Assembly (NCBI RefSeq): GCF_029688865.1
Contig: NZ_JARUKV010000011.1
Span: 97,504 to 161,503 of the forward strand
Source of the DNA: Natronococcus sp. A-GB7
GTDB taxonomy: Archaea; Halobacteriota; Halobacteria; Halobacteriales; Natrialbaceae
Length of the DNA: 64,000 nucleotides
Reading direction: 5' to 3'
Within the stretch, counting starts at the first letter, position 1, and the number at the start of each line of letters is the position of its first letter. Both the position numbers and the translations under genes were made by a program. Shown here one piece after another: positions 16,925 to 25,014 of this stretch. The notes below the pieces were generated by a model that made no database searches, was not told where the DNA came from, and saw only the letters and a list, made by a program, of their open reading frames with translations.

Positions 16925-17907
16925 CGGTTGTTCGAGTCGCTTCCGTTCGGTTCCGGTTTGGGTCCCGTCAGCTCCGGCAGCTGACTCTCGATCAGCTCAC
17001 GGTCCGGCTCGAACCACTCGGGCAGGTACAGCGACGGCTCCGAGGGGGAGTCCTCGACGGCGACGCCGTCGGTCTCCGTCGCCAGCTCGAACAGAATTCC
17101 GCCCGGCTCGCGGACGTACAGCGAGTGAAAGAGGTGTCTATCCTTCACCCGGGAGACGTCGTGGTTCCGGTCGGCGAAGAGCTCGCGCCACTCGTGGAGC
17201 TGTTCCTCGTCGGGAACCCGGACCGCGACGTGGTGAATCGTCCCCGGTCCTTCGCGGCCGAACGGAGCGTCTCGAGCGAGCACGTCGACGACGGTCGCTC
17301 GCGACCCCGACGCACGGTAGCGCACGCGGTCGCCCTCCTCGCCGACGGCGTCGAAGCCGAGCGTCTCGAGCGTCCCCGCCGTCGCGTACGGGTTGGCCGA
17401 CAGGAGCGAGACGCCGTGGAGTTCCCGGATCGAAGCAGCGTCGGGAATCGTCGCCTCGAGTCGCGAGGACTCGTCGGTCGGCTCCGCCGCTTCTCGACCG
17501 TCGCCGTCGGAGGCCGCGACCAGCTCGAGCCGCGTTCCCGACGGATCCCGAAACTCGAGGGCCTGCTCGCCGAACCGCTCGGACGGCCCCTCGACCGCGA
17601 CGTCGAAGCTCTCGAGTCGCGCTCGCCAGTACTCGAGGCTGCCGTCGGGAACGGCGAACGCGACCGAAGCGACCTGGGGCGTTCCGATCCGTCCCGGGTC
17701 GGCGTGGGGGTCGGGAAAGCAGGTGTACACCGTTCCCGGGGAGCCCCGCTCGTCGCCGAAGTAGAGGTGGTGCTGGAGGACGTCCTCGAAGTTCACCGTC
17801 AGTGCGGAAAGGTCGAGTCCGAGTACCCCGGCGTAGAAGTCGATCGCCGCCTGTCCGTCGCCGACGATTCCGGTCACGTGGTGAAGCCCGGGCGTGTCGG
17901 TGAGCAT
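16921..17907 (-). CDS. Ring-cleaving dioxygenase, VOC superfamily, MhqO-like
   Basis: A 328-residue protein with two tandem VOC modules. Likely Fe(II) ligands are the His in GLHHVTGIV near the N-terminus, the His of IHHVAVRVPDEE in the second half and the Glu of GGILFELATE. The PCFPDP-like YTCFPDPHADPGRIGTPQ segment is characteristic of the MhqO/LinE-like group that opens hydroquinone rings. It is the first gene of a two-gene unit with the MhqD-like hydrolase. Regulation is not evident. Confidence 0.9.
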   Translation of the reverse strand: MLTDTPGLHHVTGIVGDGQAAIDFYAGVLGLDLSALTVNFEDVLQHHLYFGDERGSPGTVYTCFPDPHADPGRIGTPQVASVAFAVPDGSLEYWRARLESFDVAVEGPSERFGEQALEFRDPSGTRLELVAASDGDGREAAEPTDESSRLEATIPDAASIRELHGVSLLSANPYATAGTLETLGFDAVGEEGDRVRYRASGSRATVVDVLARDAPFGREGPGTIHHVAVRVPDEEQLHEWRELFADRNHDVSRVKDRHLFHSLYVREPGGILFELATETDGVAVEDSPSEPSLYLPEWFEPDRELIESQLPELTGPKPEPNGSDSNNR

Positions 17908-18041
17908 CGCTCGAGGGTTCGAGGGCGGCGCTGATATCCCTCCCGGTCGTTCGCCCCTGCGTAGCGGTACGTCGGCAGCATCGGCGAACGGATCGCTCGT
18001 CTGACGAATCGTTAAGTATTGCGACCGACGAGTATGGAGCG

Positions 18042-18443
18042 ATGGGCAACAAGAACAAGACGATCTCGTTTCGCGTGAGCGAAGACGCCTTCGAGTCGCT
18101 CCAGGAGATCGCCGAGGAGCGCGACATCTCGTTGTCCGCCGTCTTCCGGGACTACGTCGACCAGCTCGTCGACCACGACGGCCAGGTCGCGGTCGTCCCC
18201 GAGGCCGACCTCGAGGACCGCACCGAGGGAGACGAGAACCTCGCCTTTCCCCCGACCGTCGAGGTGCCGAAGAGTTTCATCCGCGAACACGAACGACTCG
18301 AGCTCGAGGCCGACCACCTCCGCGAACAGTTAGACGAGTACAAGTCCTACGTCACCGAGCTACAGGACCGCCTCGAGGACGAGGACGAAGTACTCTTGCT
18401 AGACGACCTGGACGACGCCGACGAACCCTCGCAGCTGCGCTGA
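18042..18443 (+). CDS. Ribbon-helix-helix protein with coiled coil
   Basis: A 133-residue protein. Residues 5-50 (NKTISFRVSEDAFESLQEIAEERDISLSAVFRDYVDQLV) form an RHH DNA-binding fold. From about residue 75 an acidic coiled coil follows (EHERLELEADHLREQLDEYKSYVTELQDRLEDED). RHH dimers read DNA with their N-terminal strand; the coiled coil could mediate higher-order assembly. No toxin or obvious target gene is adjacent. An AT-rich TTAAGTATT box lies about 25 nt upstream. Confidence 0.85.
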   Translation: MGNKNKTISFRVSEDAFESLQEIAEERDISLSAVFRDYVDQLVDHDGQVAVVPEADLEDRTEGDENLAFPPTVEVPKSFIREHERLELEADHLREQLDEYKSYVTELQDRLEDEDEVLLLDDLDDADEPSQLR

Positions 18444-18468
18444 TACGGTCTCCTGTAAGTCGTGCCGG

Positions 18469-18494
18469 TGCAACCCGACCGCCCTGCGGTTGCA
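18469..18494. terminator. Hairpin in convergent gap
   Basis: Inverted repeat TGCAACC/GGTTGCA with a 12-nt GC-rich loop between two convergent genes. It may act as a bidirectional terminator or simply stabilise mRNA ends. No T-run follows directly. Confidence 0.3.
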
Positions 18495-18523
18495 TCGATA
18501 CAGTGGTACAGCAGACCGTCTGA

Positions 18524-18979
18524 CTACCTCGCGAGATCTCGCTTCGATCGCCGGATCTTCTCCTGGGTTTCCTTCGTTCCCTCGACCTCTGCGAGTCCCT
18601 CCGCGGCCTCGAGGGTTCGGATACCGCTGTCGAGAAAGGAGAGGACGTCGCCGGAGTACGCGTAGACCATGTAGTCGTCGGTCATCACGTCGACGATGGC
18701 GTCGGGACCCAGACCCTGGGCGCGGAGCTCGAGCAGGTAGCGGACGAACTTCCGCTCGGGACAGCCACAGTAGGGGTTGTTGTCGCAGCCGCAGTCGAGA
18801 AAGTCACTGGAGAAGTCGAGCACCCGCTCCTGGGTCGCCTCGTCGAGCTTCTCGAGGCCCTCGCCCTGGAAGAGGATGTCCAGCGTCGCACCCTTGAACG
18901 CCCCCTTCGGGATGTTCGTCTCGAGCTGGGAGGCGAGCTGGCGGTGGTTCTTGACGTAGATCTTGTCGGTGATAGCCAC
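18524..18979 (-). CDS. Conserved haloarchaeal Cys-rich protein
   Basis: A 151-residue protein with a striking central motif DCGCDNNPYCGCPERKFVRYLLELR, a candidate metal or Fe-S site. Helical segments flank it on both sides (NHRQLASQLETNIPKGAFKG, then GPDAIVDVMTDDYMVYAYSGDVLSFLDSGIRTLEAAEGLAE). The motif recalls segments of the DUF5814 family seen in haloarchaeal helicases, but I am not certain of the assignment. It is soluble and ends 80 nt from the convergent RHH gene. Confidence 0.75.
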   Translation of the reverse strand: MAITDKIYVKNHRQLASQLETNIPKGAFKGATLDILFQGEGLEKLDEATQERVLDFSSDFLDCGCDNNPYCGCPERKFVRYLLELRAQGLGPDAIVDVMTDDYMVYAYSGDVLSFLDSGIRTLEAAEGLAEVEGTKETQEKIRRSKRDLAR

Positions 18980-19223
18980 GGCGTTGCTCGAGGTAGGGGC
19001 GGTCGGCCAAAAAGCGTCTCGGTTGCGCAGTTTGAAGCGAGCGGAGCGAGCGAGAACTGCGCACGGCGAGCGGGGAGAACTGAGAAGACGAAACCGAACA
19101 GAGCGAAGCCGAACCGCAATCGGAAGCGTGGCGGTCGAAAACGCACGACATGGAGTCGCACGCTCCCGTCCTCGAGTCGTAACGTATTTCAGGCCAACCG
19201 CGTGTAGGAATAGGTGTAAGCGT

Positions 19224-19296
19224 GTCCGGGTTGGGGTAGTGGTTATCCTTCAGCCTTGTGGAGGCTGAGACGCGGGTTCGATTCTCGCACCCGGAC
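19224..19296 (+). tRNA. tRNA-His (GTG)
   Basis: Full cloverleaf. An extra 5' G (position -1) is encoded and pairs with C73, the hallmark of tRNA-His. The acceptor arm is TCCGGGT/ACCCGGA, the anticodon stem CAGCC/GGCTG with loop TTGTGGA and anticodon GTG, and the T-arm contains GGGTTCGATTC. CCA is not encoded. A T5 run (19297-19301) follows immediately and should end transcription. Confidence 0.95.
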
Positions 19297-19804
19297 TTTT
19301 TCACGACGAGCAACACGAGGAGCGGAAAAGCCGGAAGGCGAGATCGAACTACGCGAGACGAGCGCAGCGAGTCTCGCAGTCGGGTTCGATTCCCGCAACC
19401 CTTCTGAGGACTTCGCGAAGGATCCACAGGTGTCCGCAGTCAAATTCTCTCGCGACGAACCGAGTGAGGAACCGAAGCGTCCGTAGAGAGCCGATTTAGG
19501 TCGCCGTCCTCGTGTGGAAGGGACGGAAGGTCCAAACGACTGCTGACTCCTTGCTCTTGTCCGACAGGAAGCGCGGTCCTCTTCTTGTCGATCCGAACAC
19601 ACGGATCGCCACGCCCTCCCCAGCCGATTCGCTCGCTCGCGGGTCGTCCCTCCCCGCCCACTCACTCATCCCTCGTGCGGCTTCGAACTGCAGTTCGCCG
19701 CTGGCTCACTGCAGTTCAGCGCACGCCACAGCAACCGTTTCGGGGGAGATTCCAGGGAGAGCAGGCCCGTTTCGAGCTCCGAAAACACCGTTCGTTCCAC
19801 GACG
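19297..19804. repeat. tRNA-like fragments, hairpin and low-complexity DNA
   Basis: About 500 bases without a credible gene. A T-arm-like piece joins a hairpin GCGAGAC-(11)-GTCTCGC (19353-19377), which is followed by a second T-arm-like piece GGGTTCGATTCCCGC (about 19382-19396) that is not part of a complete tRNA. The remainder is low-complexity GCG/GAG-rich sequence plus a short GAACTGCAGTTCG palindrome near 19687. The layout is similar to the downstream flanks of the Phe and Val tRNA genes. Confidence 0.55.
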
Positions 19805-20143
19805 TTACAGCGGCGCGCCGGCCAGCACGAGCGTCGCCCGCACGTCCCCGCGGTTGTGGATCTGTCGCGACTCCTCGGGGTCGAGGCGAATCCCGTCGCC
19901 GCCCTCGAGCGACACCGTCTCCTCGCCGACGCTCACCTCGACGCTGCCCTCGACGACGTAGTACACCTCCTCCTGGCCGGTCTCGGTCTCGTCGTGTTCC
20001 TTGCCCTCGACGCCGGGCTCGAGCTCGAGTACCGAGAGTCCGAGCACGTCAGTTTCGAGTGCATCCTTCAGGAACCACATCCCGCCGGCGTCCTCGGGGA
20101 TGATCGACTCGACGTCGCTTCGCGAGGCGGTGTCGTAGCCCAT
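19805..20143 (-). CDS. Cupin-domain protein
   Basis: A single-domain cupin of 112 residues. Motif 1 is close to KEHDETETGQEEVYYVVEGSVEV and motif 2 is DGIRLDPEESRQIHNRGD. The His/Glu metal ligands of motif 1 are present in part. ATG at 20143 gives MGYDTASRSDVES. Such small cupins bind a metal and a small ligand; no specific reaction is predictable. The next gene on the same strand starts 891 nt upstream, so it is probably transcribed alone. Confidence 0.85.
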   Translation of the reverse strand: MGYDTASRSDVESIIPEDAGGMWFLKDALETDVLGLSVLELEPGVEGKEHDETETGQEEVYYVVEGSVEVSVGEETVSLEGGDGIRLDPEESRQIHNRGDVRATLVLAGAPL

Positions 20144-20185
20144 AGCTGAAGCGTCTCGAGAAGCGATCAAAAGGGTGCCGGCGAC

Positions 20186-21034
20186 TCAGTTCTCGAGGTC
20201 CGTCATCCGAGCGACCTCGTCGTCGGACAGCGAGAGCTGTGACGCCGCGAGGTTCGACTGGAGGTGGTCGGGATCGGAGGTACCCGGAATCGGGAGGATC
20301 ACGTCGGATCGCTCGAGCAGCCACGCCAGCGCGATCTGGCGCCGGGTCGCGTCGTGGTCCTCGGCGATCTCGTCGAGCGTCTCGCCGTGGCTCGCGAGGT
20401 CGTCGCCGTTTATCGGCGCCCACGGGATGAACCCAATGTCGTACTCCTCGCAGGCCTCGAGGACGTCGGCCTCGGAACGGTCGCCGACGTTGTACCGGTT
20501 CTGGACCGTCGCGACGTCGACGTGCTCGCGGGCTGTCTCGAGCTGGTCGACGGAGACGTTGCTCAGTCCGACCTGCTCGACGAGCCCCTCGTCTTTCAGT
20601 TCGGCGAACGCTCGGACGGAGTCCTCGAACGGCGTGTCCGGGTCCGGACGGTGGTACTGGTAGAGGTCGATAGTGTCGGTCCGGAGCCGATCGAGCGAAC
20701 ACAGCACCTGGTTGCGGATGTAGTCGGGGTCGCCGTGGTGGAGCCACTCGCCCTCGCGGTTGCGCAGCAGGCCCGCTTTCGAGGCGACCAGCACGTCGTC
20801 GGGATCGTCGAGCGCTTCACCGACGAGTCGTTCGCTGACGCCCGGGCCGTAGGAGTCTGCGGTGTCGATGAAGTCAACCCCCTGCTCGACGGCGGTCCGA
20901 ACCAGCTCGCGAGCGGCCTCCTCGTCCTCGGGCGGGCCGATGATCTCCTCGCCGCAGAGTCGCATTGCGCCGAACCCGAGTCGGTGGACGGTTTTCGAGC
21001 CGATCTCGAACGTGTCGCTTTCGTTCTGGGTCAC
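20186..21034 (-). CDS. Aldo/keto reductase
   Basis: A TIM-barrel reductase of 282 residues from a GTG start (V-TQNESDTFEIGSK). The catalytic tetrad is visible: Asp57 and Tyr62 in DFIDTADSYG, Lys86 in VASKAGLL, and a His in YQYHRPD. The NADPH-binding end is IPGTSDPDHLQSNLAA. It reduces aldehydes or ketones using NADPH; substrate unknown. Other GTG codons a few residues upstream could also serve as start. Lies 42 nt upstream of a cupin gene on the same strand. Confidence 0.9.
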   Translation of the reverse strand: MTQNESDTFEIGSKTVHRLGFGAMRLCGEEIIGPPEDEEAARELVRTAVEQGVDFIDTADSYGPGVSERLVGEALDDPDDVLVASKAGLLRNREGEWLHHGDPDYIRNQVLCSLDRLRTDTIDLYQYHRPDPDTPFEDSVRAFAELKDEGLVEQVGLSNVSVDQLETAREHVDVATVQNRYNVGDRSEADVLEACEEYDIGFIPWAPINGDDLASHGETLDEIAEDHDATRRQIALAWLLERSDVILPIPGTSDPDHLQSNLAASQLSLSDDEVARMTDLEN

Positions 21035-21107
21035 GGGGTCTACTACCGGAACGGGGTGGTTAACTGTTGGCCGCTCGCTTGCCGACTGAGTCCGGGGCGA
21101 ACGACCG

Positions 21108-21641
21108 TTACCCGGTTTCTTCGACGTCGCCGTCGACCTCGGTCCCTCGACCGAGAGTAACCGTTCGGCCGACGACATCGTCGTCGACGTAACCACGGGC
21201 ACCGACGACGACGTCGCCAATGGCCTCGACGCTATCGTCGACGTACCCGTCCGCGCCGATCGAGATCTCGTCGCTGCCCTCCACGTCGTCATCGAAATAC
21301 GCGTCGTCGCCGACCTCGATCGTTCCGGTTGCGTCGACGCTGTCCTCGAACGAGACGCCATCGTCAGCCAGCAGCTCCCCGGCCGTCTCGACGCCGCCAA
21401 CCGTCGACCCGGAGCCGATCGAAACGGTCTCGACGGCGTCGACGTCACCGTCGACTTCGACAGATCCCGCGAGGTCGATCCCACGGGCCGTCTCGAGATC
21501 GCCGTCGACGACGGTACCGCGCTCGAGTCTGATCTCGCCGTCGCTCTCGAGGCTGTCGTCGACGTAGCCGTCGACGCCGACCTCCAGGGAACCGCCAGCC
21601 CGTATGCGAGTCGGAGTCGCTTGCAGGAAGTCGAGATCGGA
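21108..21641 (-). pseudogene. Truncated polymer-forming beta-helix protein
   Basis: An open frame of 178 codons reads as repeated beta-helix rungs of about 17-20 residues: GGSLEVGVDGYVDDSLESDG, TVVDGDLETARGIDLAG, GDDAYFDDDVEGSDEISIGA, GYVDDDVVGRTVTLGRG, ending GDVEETG. This is the style of haloarchaeal bactofilin-like polymer-forming proteins. The frame opens directly after a TAA and has no ATG, GTG or TTG before its middle, and the usual N-terminal domain is missing. I therefore read it as a 5'-truncated gene. A non-canonical start is the alternative. Confidence 0.6.
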
Positions 21642-21812
21642 TTACGAGGCCGTACAGCTCTCGAAACCGGTCAGTCCGAACGAAACGAGAGGGTCGCGAG
21701 CGCTACGGGAACCTAGGCATCCAATTCGAAAGGGTTCGCCTCGATTGTATCGGTTGGACAGCGAGCGGGGAACCGCTCGGTCGCGCGTATCGGGAGTGGA
21801 CAACGCTCCGAA

Positions 21813-22205
21813 CTACAGTTCGGGAAACTCCCGCTGATACGCCGTGCCCTCGAGCCGGTCCTCCCGCAGCGGCCAGAAGGCAAGCAGCGTCGCCGTCTCG
21901 CCCTCGAGCGCCCGCGAGGTGTGGGGCACCTCGGGCGGGATCGCCAGCGTGTCGTAAGGCTCGAGTTCGACCCGTTCGCCGTCGACGAGGAAGTCGAGCC
22001 GGCCCTCGACGAGCATGTTCATCTGCTCGTAGGGGTGGGTGTGGGGCTCGCCGTCGGGTTTCTCGGGACCGATCTGCGAGAAGCCGATCAGCTGGTCGAT
22101 CCCCCGAAAGACCACCTGCTGGAAGCCGGGCTCGTCGCGGTAGGGTTCGACGCTCTCGAGGTCGTAGACGGCCGGGATCTCCGATCGATCGTAGTCGCGT
22201 GGCAT
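21813..22205 (-). CDS. Cupin-domain protein
   Basis: A 130-residue cupin with a clear motif 1, EPHTHPYEQMNMLVEGRLDFLVDGE, giving the His-x-His...Gln/Glu metal site, and motif 2 IPPEVPHTSRALEGE. The start MPRDYDRSEIPAVYDLE at 22205 is chosen over a longer frame whose extra residues look non-coding. A metal-dependent isomerase/oxygenase or a ligand-binding role is possible. Not obviously in an operon. Confidence 0.87.
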   Translation of the reverse strand: MPRDYDRSEIPAVYDLESVEPYRDEPGFQQVVFRGIDQLIGFSQIGPEKPDGEPHTHPYEQMNMLVEGRLDFLVDGERVELEPYDTLAIPPEVPHTSRALEGETATLLAFWPLREDRLEGTAYQREFPEL

Positions 22206-22267
22206 GCGAAGTGGTCTCGTTCCTCCGGAAATAAGCGTATATGTTTCCGGTCGAGACAAAACGGGAA

Positions 22268-22657
22268 TCAGAACTCCTCGGCGGTGTCGATGCTGACCAC
22301 GACCCCGCGATCGTCGTCCGCAAAGCGCTCGTCGACGTCGACGGCGTCGACAAAGACGAGCCGGGCCTGTTCGGTGTGAGCGGAGGCGACCGCTGTCGCG
22401 ATCTCGTCGTCGAACTCGAAATCTGCGAGCAGCTCGTCCCAGACGTCCGCCGAAACGCGGTACGCTCGCGTTCCGTCGACGGTAGCGTAGTCGTGCTCTC
22501 GCTCGAGCTCGGCGTGGCGGCCGATCAACGTCGAGTGGAGAACGACGAGGGCGTCGGCGATCGCCTCCGCGTCAGCGTCCGAGCGGTCGGTGGTCCGCTC
22601 GAGGACGTCGTCGCTAATGGGCGCTTCGTCGGTTTCGAGCGACTGGTCGTCGGACAT
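22268..22657 (-). CDS. Hypothetical haloarchaeal protein
   Basis: A very acidic protein of 129 residues. A helical stretch (ADAEAIADALVVLHSTLIGRHAELEREHDY) is followed by an alpha/beta-looking C-terminus (RLVFVDAVDVDERFADDDRGVVVSIDTAEEF). ATG at 22657 gives MSDDQSLETDEAPISDD. No signal peptide, transmembrane segment or known motif is seen, and no family is recognised. Confidence 0.7.
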   Translation of the reverse strand: MSDDQSLETDEAPISDDVLERTTDRSDADAEAIADALVVLHSTLIGRHAELEREHDYATVDGTRAYRVSADVWDELLADFEFDDEIATAVASAHTEQARLVFVDAVDVDERFADDDRGVVVSIDTAEEF

Positions 22658-22792
22658 GGGTACGTCGACGTCCGCAGCTGTCACCAGCTTTGGGCTTGCA
22701 TCACTCCCAGCGTCTGAGCAGGACCGATCTGCAGGACAGCCCCCGCCCGTTGGAAGTAACACCTACCGTGGACGGGAGCGTAGTCGGTGTCG

Positions 22793-22960
22793 ATGCCCAG
22801 TTCCGAGGACGGCCTCGAATGTTCGACCTGTGCTACCGTAGTCGACCGCGAGGACGCGATCCGAACGGAGACGATGGGCGGTCTCGATCCGACGCGGTGG
22901 CAGACACTCTGCTGTCCGGACTGTGGAACCCGCCTGAAGACGGTGTTCGTCGGAGGGTAG
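22793..22960 (+). CDS. Small CPxCG-type zinc finger protein, 55 aa
   Basis: Short frame starting MPSSEDGLECSTCATVVDRE, then a linker, then LCCPDCGTRLKTVFVGG. Two Cys pairs (ECSTC and CCPDCG) about 30 residues apart form a one-site zinc ribbon typical of the many small zinc-finger proteins of haloarchaea. Some of these affect biofilm or stress behaviour, but this one has no known role. Acidic composition and intact stop support it being real. Confidence 0.75.
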   Translation: MPSSEDGLECSTCATVVDREDAIRTETMGGLDPTRWQTLCCPDCGTRLKTVFVGG

Positions 22961-23173
22961 CCAGCCACGCCACGACCGCGGCTCGAGCCAAAAGCCCACA
23001 CGCGAGTACCGCCTCGGACCGTCGACGCGACGACTGGTGAGCGTTACACGTCGATCGCACGAAAACGGAAACCGCCAACAGGTGTGAACCGATCGGTCAC
23101 GTCGACCGTTCCTCGAACAGGGGAACCACACGAGGGCAAAGCTACTTGCATGGGTGTCGCTAACACGACCGTC

Positions 23174-23869
23174 ATGAACGGCGTCCACGATATGGGTGGG
23201 ATGCACGGATTCGGTCGCGTTCCCGTCGGGGACGACGCCCGGTTTCATGCGGAGTGGGAACGGATCGTCTTTGAGTTGGTTCGAACGGTGCGTCCGCAAG
23301 GCGTGTACAACATCGACGAGAGCCGATACGGGATCGAACGAATGCCCCCGGCGGAGTACCTCTCGGCGTCGTACTTCGAGCGGTGGCTGGCCAGTCTCGA
23401 GCGCAATCTCGTCGAAAAAGACGTGCTCACTGCGGCGGAGATCGAGGCCGCTTACGAACGTGCTCGCGACCTCGATGAGCCGAGCGACCTCGTCCCCGAA
23501 CGCGAGGACCCCGAACTCGCCGCCCGGGTCCGGGAGGCGTTCGCGCGATCCGCGTCGTTCGACAGACCGGGTGGGGAACCGTCGTTCGCCGAAGGAGACC
23601 GCGTCCGGGTCCGGAACGCTCATCCGGAGGGGCACACGCGCTGTCCGCGGTACGTTCGGCGCACGTCCGGCGTGGTGCGGGAGGTCCACGGCCGACACGT
23701 CTTCCCCGACGCGAGGGTCCAGGGAGAGGACTGCGCCGAACCGCTGTACACCGTCGCGTTCGAGGCGACCGAGCTGTGGGGCCCCGACGCCGAGAACCCC
23801 GACGACACGGTCCACGTCGACCTCTGGGAACCGTACCTGCGATCCGCCGGGGGTGACGTCGATGAGTGA
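23174..23869 (+). CDS. nthB: Nitrile hydratase beta subunit
   Basis: A 231-residue protein beginning with the family hallmark MNGVHDMGGMHGFGRVPVG. The helical N-terminal half includes MPPAEYLSASYFERWLASLERNLVEKDVLT. The C-terminal SH3-like domain carries RVRVRNAHPEGHTRCPRYVRRTSGVV and ends GPDAENPDDTVHVDLWEPYLR. The two arginines that contact the alpha-subunit active-site cysteines in known enzymes fit NAHPEGHTRCPRYVR. With the alpha subunit it hydrates nitriles to amides in the cytosol. ATG at 23174 is the family start; an ATG at 23150 would add eight residues. It overlaps nthA by 8 nt. Confidence 0.95.
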   Translation: MNGVHDMGGMHGFGRVPVGDDARFHAEWERIVFELVRTVRPQGVYNIDESRYGIERMPPAEYLSASYFERWLASLERNLVEKDVLTAAEIEAAYERARDLDEPSDLVPEREDPELAARVREAFARSASFDRPGGEPSFAEGDRVRVRNAHPEGHTRCPRYVRRTSGVVREVHGRHVFPDARVQGEDCAEPLYTVAFEATELWGPDAENPDDTVHVDLWEPYLRSAGGDVDE

Positions 23870-24872
23870 CGGTCACGACCACGACGACGAAACGGCCACG
23901 GACCCGCGGCCTCGCGTCCGGGCGATCCAGTCGCTGCTCGTCGAGAAGGGGATCGTCTCGACGGACGCGGTCGACGAGGCCATCTCCGCGTACGAGCGGG
24001 ACGTCGGCCCACAGAACGGTGCCCGCGTCGTCGCCCGGGCCTGGACCGACCCCGAGTTCGAGCGTCGATTACTCGCCGACACGGAGGCCGCACTCGCCTC
24101 GTTCGATTTCGACGTCGGGATGCAACACATCGAGGTGAAAAAGAACACCGACGACGTACACAACGCGGTCGTCTGCACGCTCTGTTCCTGTTACCCGTGG
24201 TCGTTGCTCGGTCTGCCGCCGACGTGGTACAAGACGCCGTCGTACCGATCGCGGATGGTCCGGGAGCCGCGGTCCGTCCTCGCCGAGTTCGGTCTCGAGC
24301 TCGACGAGGACGTCACCGTCGACGTCTGGGACTCGAGTTCGGAGATCCGGTACATGGTGCTCCCGCAACGTCCCGACGGGACGGCGGGGTACGACGAGGC
24401 CGAGCTCGCCGACCTCGTCACTCGAGACGCGATGATCGGCGTCGAGCGACTCGATGCGTCCTCGTCGGCGTCCGCCGAAACGGTGACCGACGGCGGCAGC
24501 GACGAGAGCGACGCGCCGTTCGCGGAGCTGCTCGGCCTCGAGACGGAGCCGACGTTCGTCGCTCCGTGGCAGGCACGCGCGTTCGGAGTGACGGTCGCGC
24601 TGTACGAGAACGGGTCGGGGTTCGACTGGTCGGCGTTCCAGGAGCGATTGATCGATGAGGTCGAGGCGACGGCCGCCGATGCCGACGGCGTCGACTGCGG
24701 GGACGCCGACGCGACCGAACGGACGTACTACGAGCAGTGGCAAGCAGCACTGGAGCGGCTGCTCGTCACCCAGACTGACCTCGACGCGGAAACGGTCGAC
24801 GCGCGAGCGGCCGAGTTCGCGTCCGGCGAGCGAACCGCCGAGGAGTTCGTCGGCGGTAGCCGCGTGCACTGA
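23862..24872 (+). CDS. nthA: Nitrile hydratase alpha subunit fused to activator
   Basis: A 336-residue protein. Residues 15-205 are a complete alpha subunit with metal motif VCTLCSC (Cys105, Cys108, Cys110) followed by YPWSLLGLPPTWYK; the Thr in VCTLCSC is the cobalt-type signature. After a Ser/Asp-rich linker (about 198-218), residues 219-336 match the separate activator or metallochaperone of bacterial operons: PFAELLGLETEPTFVAPWQARAFGVTVALYENG...TYYEQWQAALERLLV. In bacteria that activator is its own gene. The fusion would deliver metal to the alpha chain in cis. The 8-nt overlap with nthB shows one operon. No cobalt transporter is nearby. Confidence 0.93.
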   Translation: MSDGHDHDDETATDPRPRVRAIQSLLVEKGIVSTDAVDEAISAYERDVGPQNGARVVARAWTDPEFERRLLADTEAALASFDFDVGMQHIEVKKNTDDVHNAVVCTLCSCYPWSLLGLPPTWYKTPSYRSRMVREPRSVLAEFGLELDEDVTVDVWDSSSEIRYMVLPQRPDGTAGYDEAELADLVTRDAMIGVERLDASSSASAETVTDGGSDESDAPFAELLGLETEPTFVAPWQARAFGVTVALYENGSGFDWSAFQERLIDEVEATAADADGVDCGDADATERTYYEQWQAALERLLVTQTDLDAETVDARAAEFASGERTAEEFVGGSRVH

Positions 24873-25014
24873 GCGGAAGCGAACCGATCGGCCCCTGCTC
24901 GCGGCAAAAAGTCTCTCCGGTCTGTAAAACGAAGAAAGCGATCGTCTCGCTTCGGTCACAGATCGGAGACCACTCGATCGTCAGTCGAGCGCACTCGAGC
25001 CAGCCGACGGGGCG

